From the NCBI GenBank assembly GCA_025463055.1, contig JAOAPV010000083.1:1-60758 (forward strand): a DNA stretch of 60,758 bases, written 5' to 3'. Below, piece by piece: positions 17,198 to 26,971 of this stretch. Source of the stretch: Candidatus Acidiferrum typicum. GTDB taxonomy: Bacteria > Acidobacteriota > Terriglobia > Acidiferrales > UBA7541. A program made the translations under genes and the position numbers. Each line of letters opens with the position of its first letter. Position 1 is the first letter of the stretch. Below the pieces are notes generated by a model, which worked only from the letters and a program-made list of their open reading frames with translations, ran no database searches and was not told the origin of the DNA.

Positions 17198-17913
17198 GGT
17201 TTTGTTGCCGGTTTGTCTGGGGATGCCGCCAGTTTGACGGTGGTAGCGGCAGGTGTCAATTGCTGGGCCTCGCTCGTTGGAACAGGTGACGATGTCGCGG
17301 CACGCGGTCCAATTGGGGTATTGGCATTCACCACAAAAGCCTGGCTCAAATCCAAATGTCCTGCCAGCGTTTCCACTTCCTGCCCATGGATCAAAATCTT
17401 GAGCCGCCGCACCTGCGGCACATTTGCCTCCAGAGTTCTCGTGATGGAGTCCACCGCCATCTGCTCGCTCTCAATGCCCGACGGAATCGAAGTCCCCAGC
17501 GCCTCGGAAAAATCGGCAATTGCAGTTCCATCCGGCAATAAATAAAAAGCCAGCAGCGCCGCATCCGGCGGTAGTGTGCGCAGCTCCGTGTCGACTGGAC
17601 CCGCCAACAACGTGTTCAGAACTTGCTTCGACCGCAGTACCGGATCACTCGCCAGCGGCAACTCCACAACCACCGACGACAACGTTCCGTCATTCGCCCC
17701 CGATGCCCAAAATAATTTTGCCTTTACTTTCGGATCGCTCGGATTGATTACCGTGGGCTGAGTCAATTCCCGGCGGGCCTGCTCCTCGCTGCGCTGCTGC
17801 AGCTTCGCCGCTTGTTTGATATTGCGGCGCAAAATCGGCAGGTAAATCGCGGCGATCACCACCGCAAGGAACAAAGCTGCCAGAAACCACCAGCGCCACC
17901 GCGGCAGCATCAT
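17194..17913 (-). CDS. GerMN-domain membrane-anchored protein
   Basis: The 239-residue product has one N-terminal membrane span (residues 5-27), a short coiled linker rich in Q/E/R, then a GerMN domain (about 65-200) recognisable from [17 protein letters not shown] and [12 protein letters not shown] low-complexity Thr/Ala/Pro tail follows. GerMN domains occur in spore-germination GerM and in envelope lipoproteins, where the role is structural or peptidoglycan-related. No sporulation genes are nearby. Sitting directly after a cell-wall amidase with a 4-bp overlap, it probably works in envelope remodelling. No enzyme motif was seen. Confidence 0.85.
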   Translation of the reverse strand: MMLPRWRWWFLAALFLAVVIAAIYLPILRRNIKQAAKLQQRSEEQARRELTQPTVINPSDPKVKAKLFWASGANDGTLSSVVVELPLASDPVLRSKQVLNTLLAGPVDTELRTLPPDAALLAFYLLPDGTAIADFSEALGTSIPSGIESEQMAVDSITRTLEANVPQVRRLKILIHGQEVETLAGHLDLSQAFVVNANTPIGPRAATSSPVPTSEAQQLTPAATTVKLAASPDKPATKP

Positions 17914-18767
17914 GGCCGCTCTCCCGGGTTCGCCGGCACCACGTAGGTTGGACGAAACGCCGCCGCACCGCGCGCAATTGCGTCTGCGATACCCGGCGCC
18001 ATGTGGTCAAGCTGCGTACGATCCTCCACTGTCACGCTCGAAATCTCCACGGCGATCGCTGGAGCTGCCGTCGTGCGCAGTTGCCGGACGCTTGCCATTT
18101 GCGCCATAGGCGGTGATCCCTTGAATTTCTGCGCTAGTAACCCTTGCACCTGGTCGCCCAGTTTCCGGCTCAACGACACGAACGGCGCCTGCGCGCGATC
18201 CCACGGAATCAGCCCCGTCGCGTCCGCGCCCGGGGCCATATCGTTCATCACGTAAACGCGCGCGGTCCCCGGCGTACCTGTCGACGCAATGTGCAGCGTC
18301 ACGAAAATCGCCCCGCGCTGCGCATTCGCCATCGCCGACCGATCGTCAAACGATGGATTTGCGTTCCCCTGCCGTGTCTGCACCACCTGAAATCCTTGCG
18401 ACTCCAGCGCCGTACGCACTTGCGCCACAAATTCCAGCACAATGTCGCTCTCGTGAATCCCGCCCGTCCCGCGCGCGCCCAAATCCGTTCCGCCATGCGC
18501 CGGATCAAGCACGACAATATTCAGCGCAGCTCGCGGCGGAGTAGTTGCGGTCTGCGCCGGGGGCGATGGCGTAGCTGCTCCAGGTGGCGGCACCACGGCT
18601 GGCGATGTAGGAGGGTGTTGTGCCGCTGGCGGAGCGGAGCTCTGCTGCTGAGGAACCTGTGCCGCTGCCACTCGCATGGCAGCGAGGCAAGCAGCGAGCA
18701 CAAAAAGCGGCAGCCAAGGTTGGCGAGAAATAGTCTTTTGAACGAATCGTCCCACGTCGAGCAGCAT
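17910..18767 (-). CDS. N-acetylmuramoyl-L-alanine amidase (Amidase_3)
   Basis: A secreted zinc amidase that cuts the bond between MurNAc and the stem peptide. The start at 18767 gives a signal sequence (residues ~17-36), then a Pro/Ala/Gln-rich linker, then the catalytic domain. There DPAHGG, the Glu in GIHESD, the His in TLHIAST and a late Glu in VEIS match the zinc and catalytic positions. The second His motif is LHIAST where most relatives have IHAN. An ATG at 18863 would put 32 extra residues ahead of the signal peptide and is less likely. It is the first gene of the operon ending in nth. Confidence 0.9.
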   Translation of the reverse strand: MLLDVGRFVQKTISRQPWLPLFVLAACLAAMRVAAAQVPQQQSSAPPAAQHPPTSPAVVPPPGAATPSPPAQTATTPPRAALNIVVLDPAHGGTDLGARGTGGIHESDIVLEFVAQVRTALESQGFQVVQTRQGNANPSFDDRSAMANAQRGAIFVTLHIASTGTPGTARVYVMNDMAPGADATGLIPWDRAQAPFVSLSRKLGDQVQGLLAQKFKGSPPMAQMASVRQLRTTAAPAIAVEISSVTVEDRTQLDHMAPGIADAIARGAAAFRPTYVVPANPGERP

Positions 18768-18872
18768 ACCAAATCTTCCGAGTGCTCCGCGCCCGACCGT
18801 GCTGAGCTGCCACTCAACTGCAACGCCACCGATATGGAGCCTGCCGCCGCTCTCCGATTTCAAACTATAGAG

Positions 18873-21800
18873 CTACATACCCAACGGCTGTAGTTTTGCT
18901 TTCTGCAGCGCCGCATTCACCGCCGCTAAATCCGCGTCGACCGCCTTCCACCGGCCAAGTACGTCCGCTCCCGCCGCCTGCCACTTCTCCGCGGCCGTCC
19001 GCGTATCCGCAGTAGGCGGAGCATCCGCGCCATCCACGATCATCAGCAATCCCGTCAAAGCCGAAGTGACTCTGTGGAAGGTAACGGGCTCTCCACCCTG
19101 CAGCCTGAGCCCAAAAAATCCGAACTCCTCTTCACCCGCCGCGCCGTGCACCTCATCGATCTTGTGCGCAAGCTCAGCAAGTGCCGCGGAGACCTCCGCA
19201 TTGCCGCCCGCCTCTGTCTTCCGCGCAGCAATCTGCTTCTGCAAATCCTCCGCACGCTCCTGAGCCGCGGCCACTTCGCCCAACCGAGCCGAAATGCGCG
19301 AAGCCGCCACAAACTCCTGCCGCAACCCATCCTCTGCCGTGCTGATACGCGGATCCATTTTCACGGTAAGAGCCTGGGACGAACTCTTCCCATTTGCCGT
19401 CAGCTTCACCATGTAATTGCCCGGCAAGCTCCACACCCCCGCCGGTCCGTAAAACGATCGGCGGACGCTTTTCGGCAGCTCATAATGCAAATCCCACACG
19501 AACCGGTGCATCCCACCTTCCGCTGAAAGTGGCGCCGCCTCGCGCACCCACTCCATCGCGATCGGCAGGTTCTTGGGGTTTGTTTTCGGGAGCAAATCAT
19601 CGCTCGAGAATCGCCGGACCAGCACACCATCCGCATCGAAAATTTCCAACTCCACCGGACCGCGCGCCTTATCCTTCAGCCAATAATCCACCATCGCGCC
19701 CTCTGGAGGGTTCTCCGCCAGCGCCTCGTCCATCGGCACCGGCGTACCCTGATCCGATCCCGGCCGAACGCGATATGCAGTTGCCGGCTTGAACAGCCAC
19801 AAATCCGCCGCGCTCACCTGCGGGTTCATCTGCCGCAGCGGACTCGCGTCATCCAATATCCAAAACGAACGCCCATGCGTCGCTACCACCAAGTCGTCGC
19901 CATGCACCACCAAATCGCGAATCGAAGCCGCCGGCATATTGAGCTGCAGCGATTGCCACGAATCGCCGTCATTGAATGAAACGTACACGCCCAACTCCGT
20001 GCATGCGTACAGTAATCCCTTACGCAGCGGATCTTCGCGGACGCAATTCAGAAAACTGCCCTCCGGTATCCCGCTCGAAGCCTGCTGCCAGCTCTTGCCG
20101 AAATCTCGCGTGCGATACAGATAGGGATGCAGGTCCTCCAGACGGTGCCGGTCCACTGCCGCATAGGCTGTCCCGGCATGAAAATGCGAAGCCTCGATGT
20201 GCGTCACCTTGCTCCAGGGCGTCAACTCCGTGGGTGTGATGTTGCTCCACGCTTTTCCTTCATCGCGCGTCAACTGAATCTGCCCGTCATCCGTCCCAGC
20301 CCAAATTTCTCCGGCCTGTACGCTTGACGGTGCAATCGTATAAATTACGCCGCGCCGCTTTTCTGCCGGAGCGTCCGCCGCAGTTGTCGCATCGAGATTC
20401 GACGGTCCACCTGGATCCTCGCGCGTCAAATCGGGGCTGATCGCCTTCCACGAACCTCCGCCATCCGTGGTTCGAAACAATATCTGCGAACCGAAATAGA
20501 GCACGTGCGCATCGATCGGCGAGAATACCAGCGGCAGGGTCCAGGTACGACGCAGCTTTTCCGTCTGCGCCAATCCAGGCGGCACCTGCACAATTTGCTC
20601 GTTACGCAAATCCTGCCGCGTCACGAATCCGCCGTACACAACTTCGGGATTCAGAGGGTCCGGAGCCACATACCCGTTCTCATCGCCCACTTCTATCGGC
20701 CGCCAATCATGAAAATTCAGCGAACGATACTTACTGCGGCTCGGAGTCGCCGCCGCGCCACTATCCTGTTGCGCGCCATAAACCCAATACGGAAACCGAT
20801 TATCCGTAGCCACGTGATAGAACTGCCCAGTTGGTTGGTTGTACCAACTGCTCCAAGTCTCGCCGCCGTTGCGAGTCACGACTGCGCCCTGGTCGCTGCC
20901 CAGAATCATCCGCCGCGGCTCATCGGGATCAATCCACAGTTGGTGATAATCGTCGCCGCCCGGCGCTCCCTTGAGCACCGTAAAGCTCTTCCCGCCGTCG
21001 CCCGAACGATACAGCCCCGTGTTCGGCACATAAACCGTGTCCGCATCCTTCGGATCCACGCTTACTTCGCAAAAATACCAGCCACGTCCCCAGATTCGCT
21101 TGTCGTCAGAAACGAGTTGCCAATTTTCCGCGCCGTCATCGGAGCGATACAGCCCGCCTTCCTTCGCATCGACAATCAAATAAATCCGTCGAGGATTGCT
21201 CGGCGCAAATGCAATTCCCATCCGCCCCAATCCTTCCGAAGGCAATCCGTGCCCGCTCAACGGTTCCCAATGCTCTCCACCGTCTTTCGAGCGATATAAA
21301 CCTGTCCCCGGCCCTTTCGAGGGCGGATAGATATTCCACGGTGGGCGCCGCGTCTGCAGCAGCGCCGCAAAAATCGTTTTCGGATTTCCCGGCTCGAACG
21401 TTAAATCAATGGCGCCTGTATTTTCATCATGAAACAGCACGCGCTTCCACTTTTTCCCGCCATCCTTAGAATAAAAAACTCCGCGCTCCGAGTTAGGCTC
21501 GTACGCATGTCCCAGCGCCGCCACAAACACCTTCTCCGGGTCTTTCGGATCCACCAGAATCCGCGCAATCTGCCGCGAATCCTCTAGCCCGATATGCGTC
21601 CAACTCTTCCCGCCGTCCGCGGACCTGTACATCCCATTCCCATAAGCAATGTCTGAGCGCATGTCCGCCTCGCCCGTCCCCACATAGATGATCTGCGGAT
21701 TCGAAGGCGCCACCGCAATGGCCCCGATCGAAGCGATCCGTTCCGAATCAAATATCGGTTTCCACGTACGTCCAGCATCGTCGCTACGCCAAACGCCCCC

Positions 21801-22010
21801 GCCCACTGCGCCAAAATAAAAGACATCCGGCTGCCCGCGCACCCCGGTAACCGCCAGCGCCCTCCCACCTCGCGCAGGCCCAATCGACCTCCAGCGCAAC
21901 TCCTGAAACAATTTCGCGTCCAATTTCTGAGCAGTCTCAGGCGAAGCCATCACCTTCCACCCGCCAAATAAGCTCACGAACGAGAAAATAACGCCCAAAA
22001 AATATTTCAC
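18873..22010 (-). CDS. large secreted BNR/VPS10-like beta-propeller protein
   Basis: The product of about 1,045 residues opens with a signal sequence and then carries many BNR/Asp-box motifs of the S-x-D-x-G-x-(T/S)-W type (SDDAGRTWKPI, SADGGKSWTHI, SKDGGKKWKRV, TRNGGETWSSW, TRDFGKSWQQA). They form beta-propellers as in sialidases and VPS10 proteins. After residue ~720 comes a non-propeller C-terminal part with a helical segment near 930-960. Such proteins are common in Acidobacteriota and Bacteroidetes and are often loosely annotated as glycosyl hydrolases, but no catalytic residues are evident. The GTG at 22010 is preferred because GGAG lies eight bases upstream; TTG 22028 is the alternative. 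Confidence 0.88.
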   Translation of the reverse strand: MKYFLGVIFSFVSLFGGWKVMASPETAQKLDAKLFQELRWRSIGPARGGRALAVTGVRGQPDVFYFGAVGGGVWRSDDAGRTWKPIFDSERIASIGAIAVAPSNPQIIYVGTGEADMRSDIAYGNGMYRSADGGKSWTHIGLEDSRQIARILVDPKDPEKVFVAALGHAYEPNSERGVFYSKDGGKKWKRVLFHDENTGAIDLTFEPGNPKTIFAALLQTRRPPWNIYPPSKGPGTGLYRSKDGGEHWEPLSGHGLPSEGLGRMGIAFAPSNPRRIYLIVDAKEGGLYRSDDGAENWQLVSDDKRIWGRGWYFCEVSVDPKDADTVYVPNTGLYRSGDGGKSFTVLKGAPGGDDYHQLWIDPDEPRRMILGSDQGAVVTRNGGETWSSWYNQPTGQFYHVATDNRFPYWVYGAQQDSGAAATPSRSKYRSLNFHDWRPIEVGDENGYVAPDPLNPEVVYGGFVTRQDLRNEQIVQVPPGLAQTEKLRRTWTLPLVFSPIDAHVLYFGSQILFRTTDGGGSWKAISPDLTREDPGGPSNLDATTAADAPAEKRRGVIYTIAPSSVQAGEIWAGTDDGQIQLTRDEGKAWSNITPTELTPWSKVTHIEASHFHAGTAYAAVDRHRLEDLHPYLYRTRDFGKSWQQASSGIPEGSFLNCVREDPLRKGLLYACTELGVYVSFNDGDSWQSLQLNMPAASIRDLVVHGDDLVVATHGRSFWILDDASPLRQMNPQVSAADLWLFKPATAYRVRPGSDQGTPVPMDEALAENPPEGAMVDYWLKDKARGPVELEIFDADGVLVRRFSSDDLLPKTNPKNLPIAMEWVREAAPLSAEGGMHRFVWDLHYELPKSVRRSFYGPAGVWSLPGNYMVKLTANGKSSSQALTVKMDPRISTAEDGLRQEFVAASRISARLGEVAAAQERAEDLQKQIAARKTEAGGNAEVSAALAELAHKIDEVHGAAGEEEFGFFGLRLQGGEPVTFHRVTSALTGLLMIVDGADAPPTADTRTAAEKWQAAGADVLGRWKAVDADLAAVNAALQKAKLQPLGM

Positions 22011-22067
22011 GAGAGCATCTCCGACCAATCCGACTCAACCAAAGACCCGCGAGTATATATCACCATT

Positions 22068-22102
22068 AAAAAAAAACGCCCGGTTCCATTCGAACCGGAC
22101 GT
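22068..22102 (-). terminator. rho-independent terminator after APC permease
   Basis: Read on the minus strand, CCGGTTC and GAACCGG pair around a GAATG-type loop, with ACG/CGT extending the stem past one unpaired base per side. Nine T follow (22068-22076). It sits between the permease stop and the BNR gene start. Confidence 0.85.
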
Positions 22103-22124
22103 CATAGTTTCCCTCGATGCTTGT

Positions 22125-23549
22125 CTAAGCAGCTTCGACGCGTTTCACTATTCTTGGTCCGAACGCGCGCCGCCTCAATCTCCCGGTCGCCAAGTACACA
22201 ACAAACCCAGCCACAATAATCACCATTCCAAATACCAAGCCATTCATCCCCAGCACCGTCTCGCTCCCACCATGCAGAACAGCCAACCCCAGCAGCAGCA
22301 GCGGAAACACCCCTACCAAAACGGTGCCGACCACTCCACCGGGCACGCGGAATTCTCTTTTCAACTCCGGCTCCCGAATCCGCAGCACCACCAGCGTCAC
22401 AAACTCCAGCATCAAGCTCGCCCCGTACAAAATAATGTCCAGCGTAACCAGTCGCTCAAATCCCAATCCCAAGCAAAGAGCCCATCCCGTTGCCAACACC
22501 ACAATCGCCACCCACGGGGCTCGCGTCTTCGAGCGCGTTTTACCAAATACCTTCGGCAGCATCCCGTCCTGCGCCATCGCCAGCGGCAGCCGCGAATAAC
22601 TCATTACCAGCGCATTGAACATGCCAAACGCGCTCATCATTCCACCCAGCACCAGCAAAAATCCCAGCCAGTTTGCGCCGTGCCAGGTTCCACCAACGAG
22701 CCCGGCAACTTGCGCCCAGGCTCCGTCACCCGCAAACGCCGCCACCGGCACGCCTGCCAGATATACCGCCGCGAACGGCAGCACGTAGGTCAGCGAAACC
22801 AAAATCACCGCCGCGATCATTGCTTTCGGATAGGTTCTCTGCGGCCGTTCCACTTCGAGGGCAATCGTCGACGCGTTGTCCCACCCCATGTAATTCCACA
22901 TCGCAATTAACATCCCGCCAAGCAGTCCGACCGTACCCACCGCGGATCCAACCGGCGTCACTGATGCGCTACTTGCAGCCGCCAACTTGAACGGCGAAAG
23001 CAAAACGATCAGCGCAAACGGCATCGACAACAGGAAAAACAGCCATAGCGAAGTAATGCCCACAACCCGAATGCCCGCAATATTCAGAGCCGCGCACGCC
23101 ACAACGACGAACAAGCCGACCATCACCCCGCGATGCCCTTGGCGAAACCACGGCGCAACCTGGGTCAAGTACGCCACAAACAGCGTCGGATAGATCGCCA
23201 TATCGAAAATGCTCGCCACCAGCGATAGCCACGCTTCCTGGAATCCCCAGAAATTCCCCAGCCCTCGCCGCACCCAAGCGTAATACCCGCCCTCGGCAGG
23301 CAGGGCGCTCGAAAGCTCGCCGATCATAAACGCCGTCGGTAAGCTCCACAGCACTGGCGTCAGCAGCAAAATCAAAATCGCGCGCCCGTATCCGGCGCCT
23401 TGCACAATTTGTTCGGTGCCATAAGTGCCGCCCGACACCATGAAAAAGGTCGCAGCGACCAGCGGCCAGAGCGTTAGCTTGGCGATTCTTTTTTTCGCTT
23501 GGGGAATAGCGCGGGAAGGAAGTGGGGCGGGCAGCGATAACGTACTCAA
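22125..23549 (-). CDS. APC-superfamily amino acid permease
   Basis: A 474-residue, roughly twelve-span inner-membrane amino-acid transporter. Helix 1 carries ATFFMVSGGTYGTEQIV in place of the usual unwound GxGIFG-like segment. Helix 2 gives GELSSALPAEGGYYAWVRRGLG, the classic APC block, and mid-protein NYMGWDNASTIALEVERPQRTYPKA marks substrate-site helix 6 and the following loop. The substrate is unknown. A strong terminator follows the stop. The 268-bp gap to the divergent S9 peptidase probably holds both promoters; the pairing suggests use of released amino acids. Confidence 0.9.
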   Translation of the reverse strand: MSTLSLPAPLPSRAIPQAKKRIAKLTLWPLVAATFFMVSGGTYGTEQIVQGAGYGRAILILLLTPVLWSLPTAFMIGELSSALPAEGGYYAWVRRGLGNFWGFQEAWLSLVASIFDMAIYPTLFVAYLTQVAPWFRQGHRGVMVGLFVVVACAALNIAGIRVVGITSLWLFFLLSMPFALIVLLSPFKLAAASSASVTPVGSAVGTVGLLGGMLIAMWNYMGWDNASTIALEVERPQRTYPKAMIAAVILVSLTYVLPFAAVYLAGVPVAAFAGDGAWAQVAGLVGGTWHGANWLGFLLVLGGMMSAFGMFNALVMSYSRLPLAMAQDGMLPKVFGKTRSKTRAPWVAIVVLATGWALCLGLGFERLVTLDIILYGASLMLEFVTLVVLRIREPELKREFRVPGGVVGTVLVGVFPLLLLGLAVLHGGSETVLGMNGLVFGMVIIVAGFVVYLATGRLRRRAFGPRIVKRVEAA

Positions 23550-23817
23550 TGTTTACTCTCGATCCTCCTAGAGCGAACGCTCAATCTCACCGAACACGAG
23601 CAACTTCGCATTCGCAGAATACAAGGTCCATCTCCGCATGCAAGAATAAAATGCAACTACGGCAAAAATTTTCGCAGCGTCTAATGCAAGTCCCCTAACC
23701 CTCCTTACCTACCTGCACGGTCATCAGCTCGGTCTTCCGGCCGAGCCACTCGACCCTTATGCTAAACTCCCGCGTTCGTTTCGACAGTCACTAGCAATCA
23801 TCAGGAGTCTTCAGCAA

Positions 23818-25899
23818 ATGAAACCAGGTCCTTGCCTGACCGCCGCACTCCTCCTCGCTCTCGTGCCCCACGCAGCTGTCGCTCAAAAGCCTCCCATGCA
23901 GCCCCGCCCAATCACGGTCGACGACCTCTTCCAAATCCGCGAAGTCTCCGACCCCCAGCTCAGCCCCGACGCACAGTCCGTGGCCTACACCGTAAAGACC
24001 CTGCTTGTAAAAGAAGACAAGTCCGAAGAGCGCATCTGGTCTGTTCCCACCAACGGTGGCGATGCCATCCCTCTCAGTGCCGAAGCCGTCTCCTCGTCCC
24101 ACCCGCGCTGGAGTCCCGATGGCAAGTACCTCGCCTTCCTATCCGCTCGTAACGAAGGCAAAACACAGGTCTGGCTTCTCAACCGCGCCGGCGGCGAAGC
24201 TCAGCGCCTCACCGGCACGCCGCAAGATGTTGATGATTTCGCATGGTCGCCTGACAGCACCCGTCTGGTAGTAATCCTGCGCGACCCCTCCGAAGAGGAG
24301 CTGGCCGAAGCCAAGACCAAAGACAAAGAAAAGGACGACGATGGCAAGGACAAGAAACCCAAGACTCGCAAGCCCTGGGTCATCGATCGCCTGCAATTCA
24401 AAACCGATGAAGTCGGCTACCTTGACCGCCGCCGCGCCCACCTATACATCCTCGAACTCGCCACCAAAAACCTGACCCAAATCAGTTCCGGCGATTACGA
24501 TGACGCCCATCCCGTCTGGTCCCCGGACTCCAGTCTCATCGCCTTCGCGAGCAATCGCTCCAAGCCCGACCCCGATCGAACCTACAACACTGACATTTGG
24601 GTAGTCGCCGCCAACAACACCGACAAAGGCGCACAGCTAATTCAAGTAACGACCAATCCCGGCGACGACGACGTGCCTTCGTGGTCGCCCGACGGCAAGC
24701 TCATCACCTACATCACCCAGCTCGACCCGCGACTCTTCCAATACGCCACGCACCACATAGCCGTCTCACCGGCCTCGGGCGGAACGGTCCGCGTCCTCAC
24801 TCAATCCTTCGACCGCAACGCCACCGAGCCGCGATTCTCTCCCGACGGCAGGTCGATCTACTTCATCGCCGATGATGACGGCACGCAAATTCTCGGCAGC
24901 GTCCCCGTAAACGGTGGCCAAATCACCCGTGCCGTCGCCGGCCGTTTCATGCTCTACGCCTATTCGCTCGCGAAAAACGGCGACATCGCCGCCCAGATCG
25001 ACATGCCAGACCGTCCCAGCGAGATCTACTCGCAACCCGCCTCCACCAACAAACTCACGCGCCTCACCAAGACCAATGACGCCGTGATCACCCAACTAAA
25101 ACTCGTCCAGCCCGAATACATCCAGTTCAAAAGCAAAGACGGCACCCCCGTCCACGGTTATCTCTACAAGCCTCTCGATTACACTCCCGGCAAGAAATAT
25201 CCCGCTATCCTGCGTCCCCACGGCGGGCCCGTCTGGGCTTACTACGCCGAGTTCACACATCTCGCGCAACTCTTCGCCGCAAACGGCTACGCGGTCCTTC
25301 TCCCCAACCCGCGCGGCTCCACGGGGTACGGAGAAAATTTCGCCAAGGCGATTTTTGCGGATTGGGGCAACAAGGACTATCAGGACGACACGGCCATGGT
25401 CGACTACGCCATCGCGCAAGGCATAGCCGATCCCGAGAAGCTCGGCGTCGGCGGCTGGTCCTACGGCGGAATCTCAACGGATTTTATCATCGCGCAGACC
25501 ACGCGCTTCAAAGCGGCCATCTCCGGCGCCGGCGAAGCCAACAACACCAGCATGTACGGCCACGACCAATACCAGCGCGATTACGAAACCGAGCTAGGCG
25601 TACCTTGGGAAAAGCACGCGCTTTACGACAAGCTCTCCCCGTTCTACAGAGTCACCAACATCACCACGCCCACGCTCTTCATGGGCGGCGAGATCGACTG
25701 GAACGTGCCCATTCTCGGTGGCGAGCAAATGTACCAAGCCATGAAAAGCCTCGGCCGCGACACGCAGCTAGTCGTCTACCCCGGCGAGTACCACGAATTC
25801 AAGGCCCCCTCGCACCTGAAAGACCGTTTAGAGCGCTATCTCGCCTGGTACGCCCACTACATAAAGGGCGATCCGTCCCCCGCCACGCCGAAGTTGTAG
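23818..25899 (+). CDS. S9 family prolyl-oligopeptidase-type peptidase
   Basis: An exported serine peptidase of 693 residues. It has a signal peptide (residues 1-22, ending AAVAQ), an N-terminal TolB/WD40-like propeller with repeated WSPDG motifs to about residue 400, and an alpha/beta-hydrolase domain at the C-terminus. The nucleophile Ser lies in GGWSYGGIS, the Asp in GGEIDWNVP and the His in PGEYHEF. The fold and motifs fit dipeptidyl/acyl-aminoacyl peptidases acting on short peptides. A Lys/Asp/Glu-rich insert (around residues 160-185) interrupts the propeller. The ATG has AGGAG ten bases upstream. Confidence 0.95.
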   Translation: MKPGPCLTAALLLALVPHAAVAQKPPMQPRPITVDDLFQIREVSDPQLSPDAQSVAYTVKTLLVKEDKSEERIWSVPTNGGDAIPLSAEAVSSSHPRWSPDGKYLAFLSARNEGKTQVWLLNRAGGEAQRLTGTPQDVDDFAWSPDSTRLVVILRDPSEEELAEAKTKDKEKDDDGKDKKPKTRKPWVIDRLQFKTDEVGYLDRRRAHLYILELATKNLTQISSGDYDDAHPVWSPDSSLIAFASNRSKPDPDRTYNTDIWVVAANNTDKGAQLIQVTTNPGDDDVPSWSPDGKLITYITQLDPRLFQYATHHIAVSPASGGTVRVLTQSFDRNATEPRFSPDGRSIYFIADDDGTQILGSVPVNGGQITRAVAGRFMLYAYSLAKNGDIAAQIDMPDRPSEIYSQPASTNKLTRLTKTNDAVITQLKLVQPEYIQFKSKDGTPVHGYLYKPLDYTPGKKYPAILRPHGGPVWAYYAEFTHLAQLFAANGYAVLLPNPRGSTGYGENFAKAIFADWGNKDYQDDTAMVDYAIAQGIADPEKLGVGGWSYGGISTDFIIAQTTRFKAAISGAGEANNTSMYGHDQYQRDYETELGVPWEKHALYDKLSPFYRVTNITTPTLFMGGEIDWNVPILGGEQMYQAMKSLGRDTQLVVYPGEYHEFKAPSHLKDRLERYLAWYAHYIKGDPSPATPKL

Positions 25900-26028
25900 C
25901 GGTGCTCTTTTCCCAATTTATCTGGCGCCCTTCGACCCGGTAGCAATCGTCGTCGGAATTGTCGCTGACTTTGTGTTAGCCTTTGCCGTTGTCCAATGGC
26001 GCCTCAAACGCCGAGCAAAGGCCAAAAG

Positions 26029-26889
26029 ATGCCTGATACTTTGCGCGAGAACACGAACGCGCCCGAGCCCGCTCCTCCTCAGAGCGGCACTAGGCGCCGC
26101 CCGAACGCTTCGCTCTGGATTGGCTTCCTTCTGAGTGTTTTTGCGTTCCTGAGCTATATCCCCATCTTCGCGAAATATCCCATCACTCGCGACATGCCTT
26201 GGGCAAATTTCCTGATTTTCGCCCTCGGCTTGGTGTTCCTGTTCCTTGGCTTGCGCCGGGCGTTCCGTCAGCCGACTGTTTATCGCGGGAAGATCGCCGG
26301 TCCGATTCTGACCACCATCAGCGTGGCGGCTCTCGTCTTCTTCTGCTTCACGATATTTTCTTTAGGCAAGCATCTGCCGCTTTCAACTCAAGCCCCCAGG
26401 GTCGGCCAAAGAGCCCCCGAATTCGCTCTGGCCGACACGAACGGCGGAATCACCTCGCTCGCATCCCTTCTCTCCACGCCTGCAGCATCGCACCCGACTA
26501 AGGGTGTGCTCCTCGTTTTCTATCGTGGCTATTGGTGACCGTTCTGCAACTCCGAGTTACGGGGTATTCAGGATCGTTTGCAAGCCTTTGAGAAATTAGG
26601 CGTCAATCCGGTCGCCATTAGCGTCGACTCTCCATCGGAATCGCAAGATCTCTGCCGCAAAGCCGGTTATACGTACACGTTTCTCTCTGACCCTACTACC
26701 GAAGTAATCCGCCGCTACGATCTCCTCCACAAGGGCGCAGGCGTCAAAGGCCACGACATTGCGCGCCCGGCGGAGTTCCTGATCGACTCCTCCGGCACAA
26801 TTCGCTGGATCAACCTCACCGATGACCTTCGCGTCCGCGCCCGTCCCGACCAAATGCTCCAAGCCGCCAGCGCCTTGGCATCCCAGTAG
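26029..26889 (+). CDS. candidate selenocysteine-containing membrane-anchored peroxiredoxin
   Basis: Read through one in-frame TGA (26536-26538), this gives 286 residues. Three hydrophobic spans (about 28-49, 57-78 and 89-113) precede a thioredoxin-fold AhpC/TSA domain from about residue 122 (GQRAPEFALADTNGG). The TGA is codon 170, in FYRGYW-TGA-PFCNSEL. Relatives of the peroxiredoxin-like group have Cys there (W-C-P-x-C), the peroxidatic residue, so the product would carry a U-x-x-C motif. Homology continues in frame on both sides (AISVDSPSESQDLCRKAG, PAEFLIDSSGTIRW) with no other stop. A hairpin fitting bacterial SECIS rules follows. Without readthrough the protein would end before its catalytic site. 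It could instead be a nonsense mutation or sequencing error; no Sec machinery is in the window. ATG 25996 is an alternative start. Confidence 0.82.
26536..26565 (+). promoter_or_regulatory. putative bacterial SECIS element after in-frame TGA
   Basis: ACTCCG (26549-26554) pairs with CGGGGT (26560-26565), six pairs including one U-G, closing the five-base loop AGTTA (26555-26559). The loop starts 17 nt after the TGA (16 intervening bases) and has G in its first two positions, as in described bSECIS elements. The stem is short, and its function is inferred. Confidence 0.6.
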
Positions 26890-26971
26890 CACAGGGCTTT
26901 ACATCGCCTGTTATGCGGTCTACGTTACGCTCTGGCTCCGCGCGGCCGAAACCGAAAACACACCACGTTTT

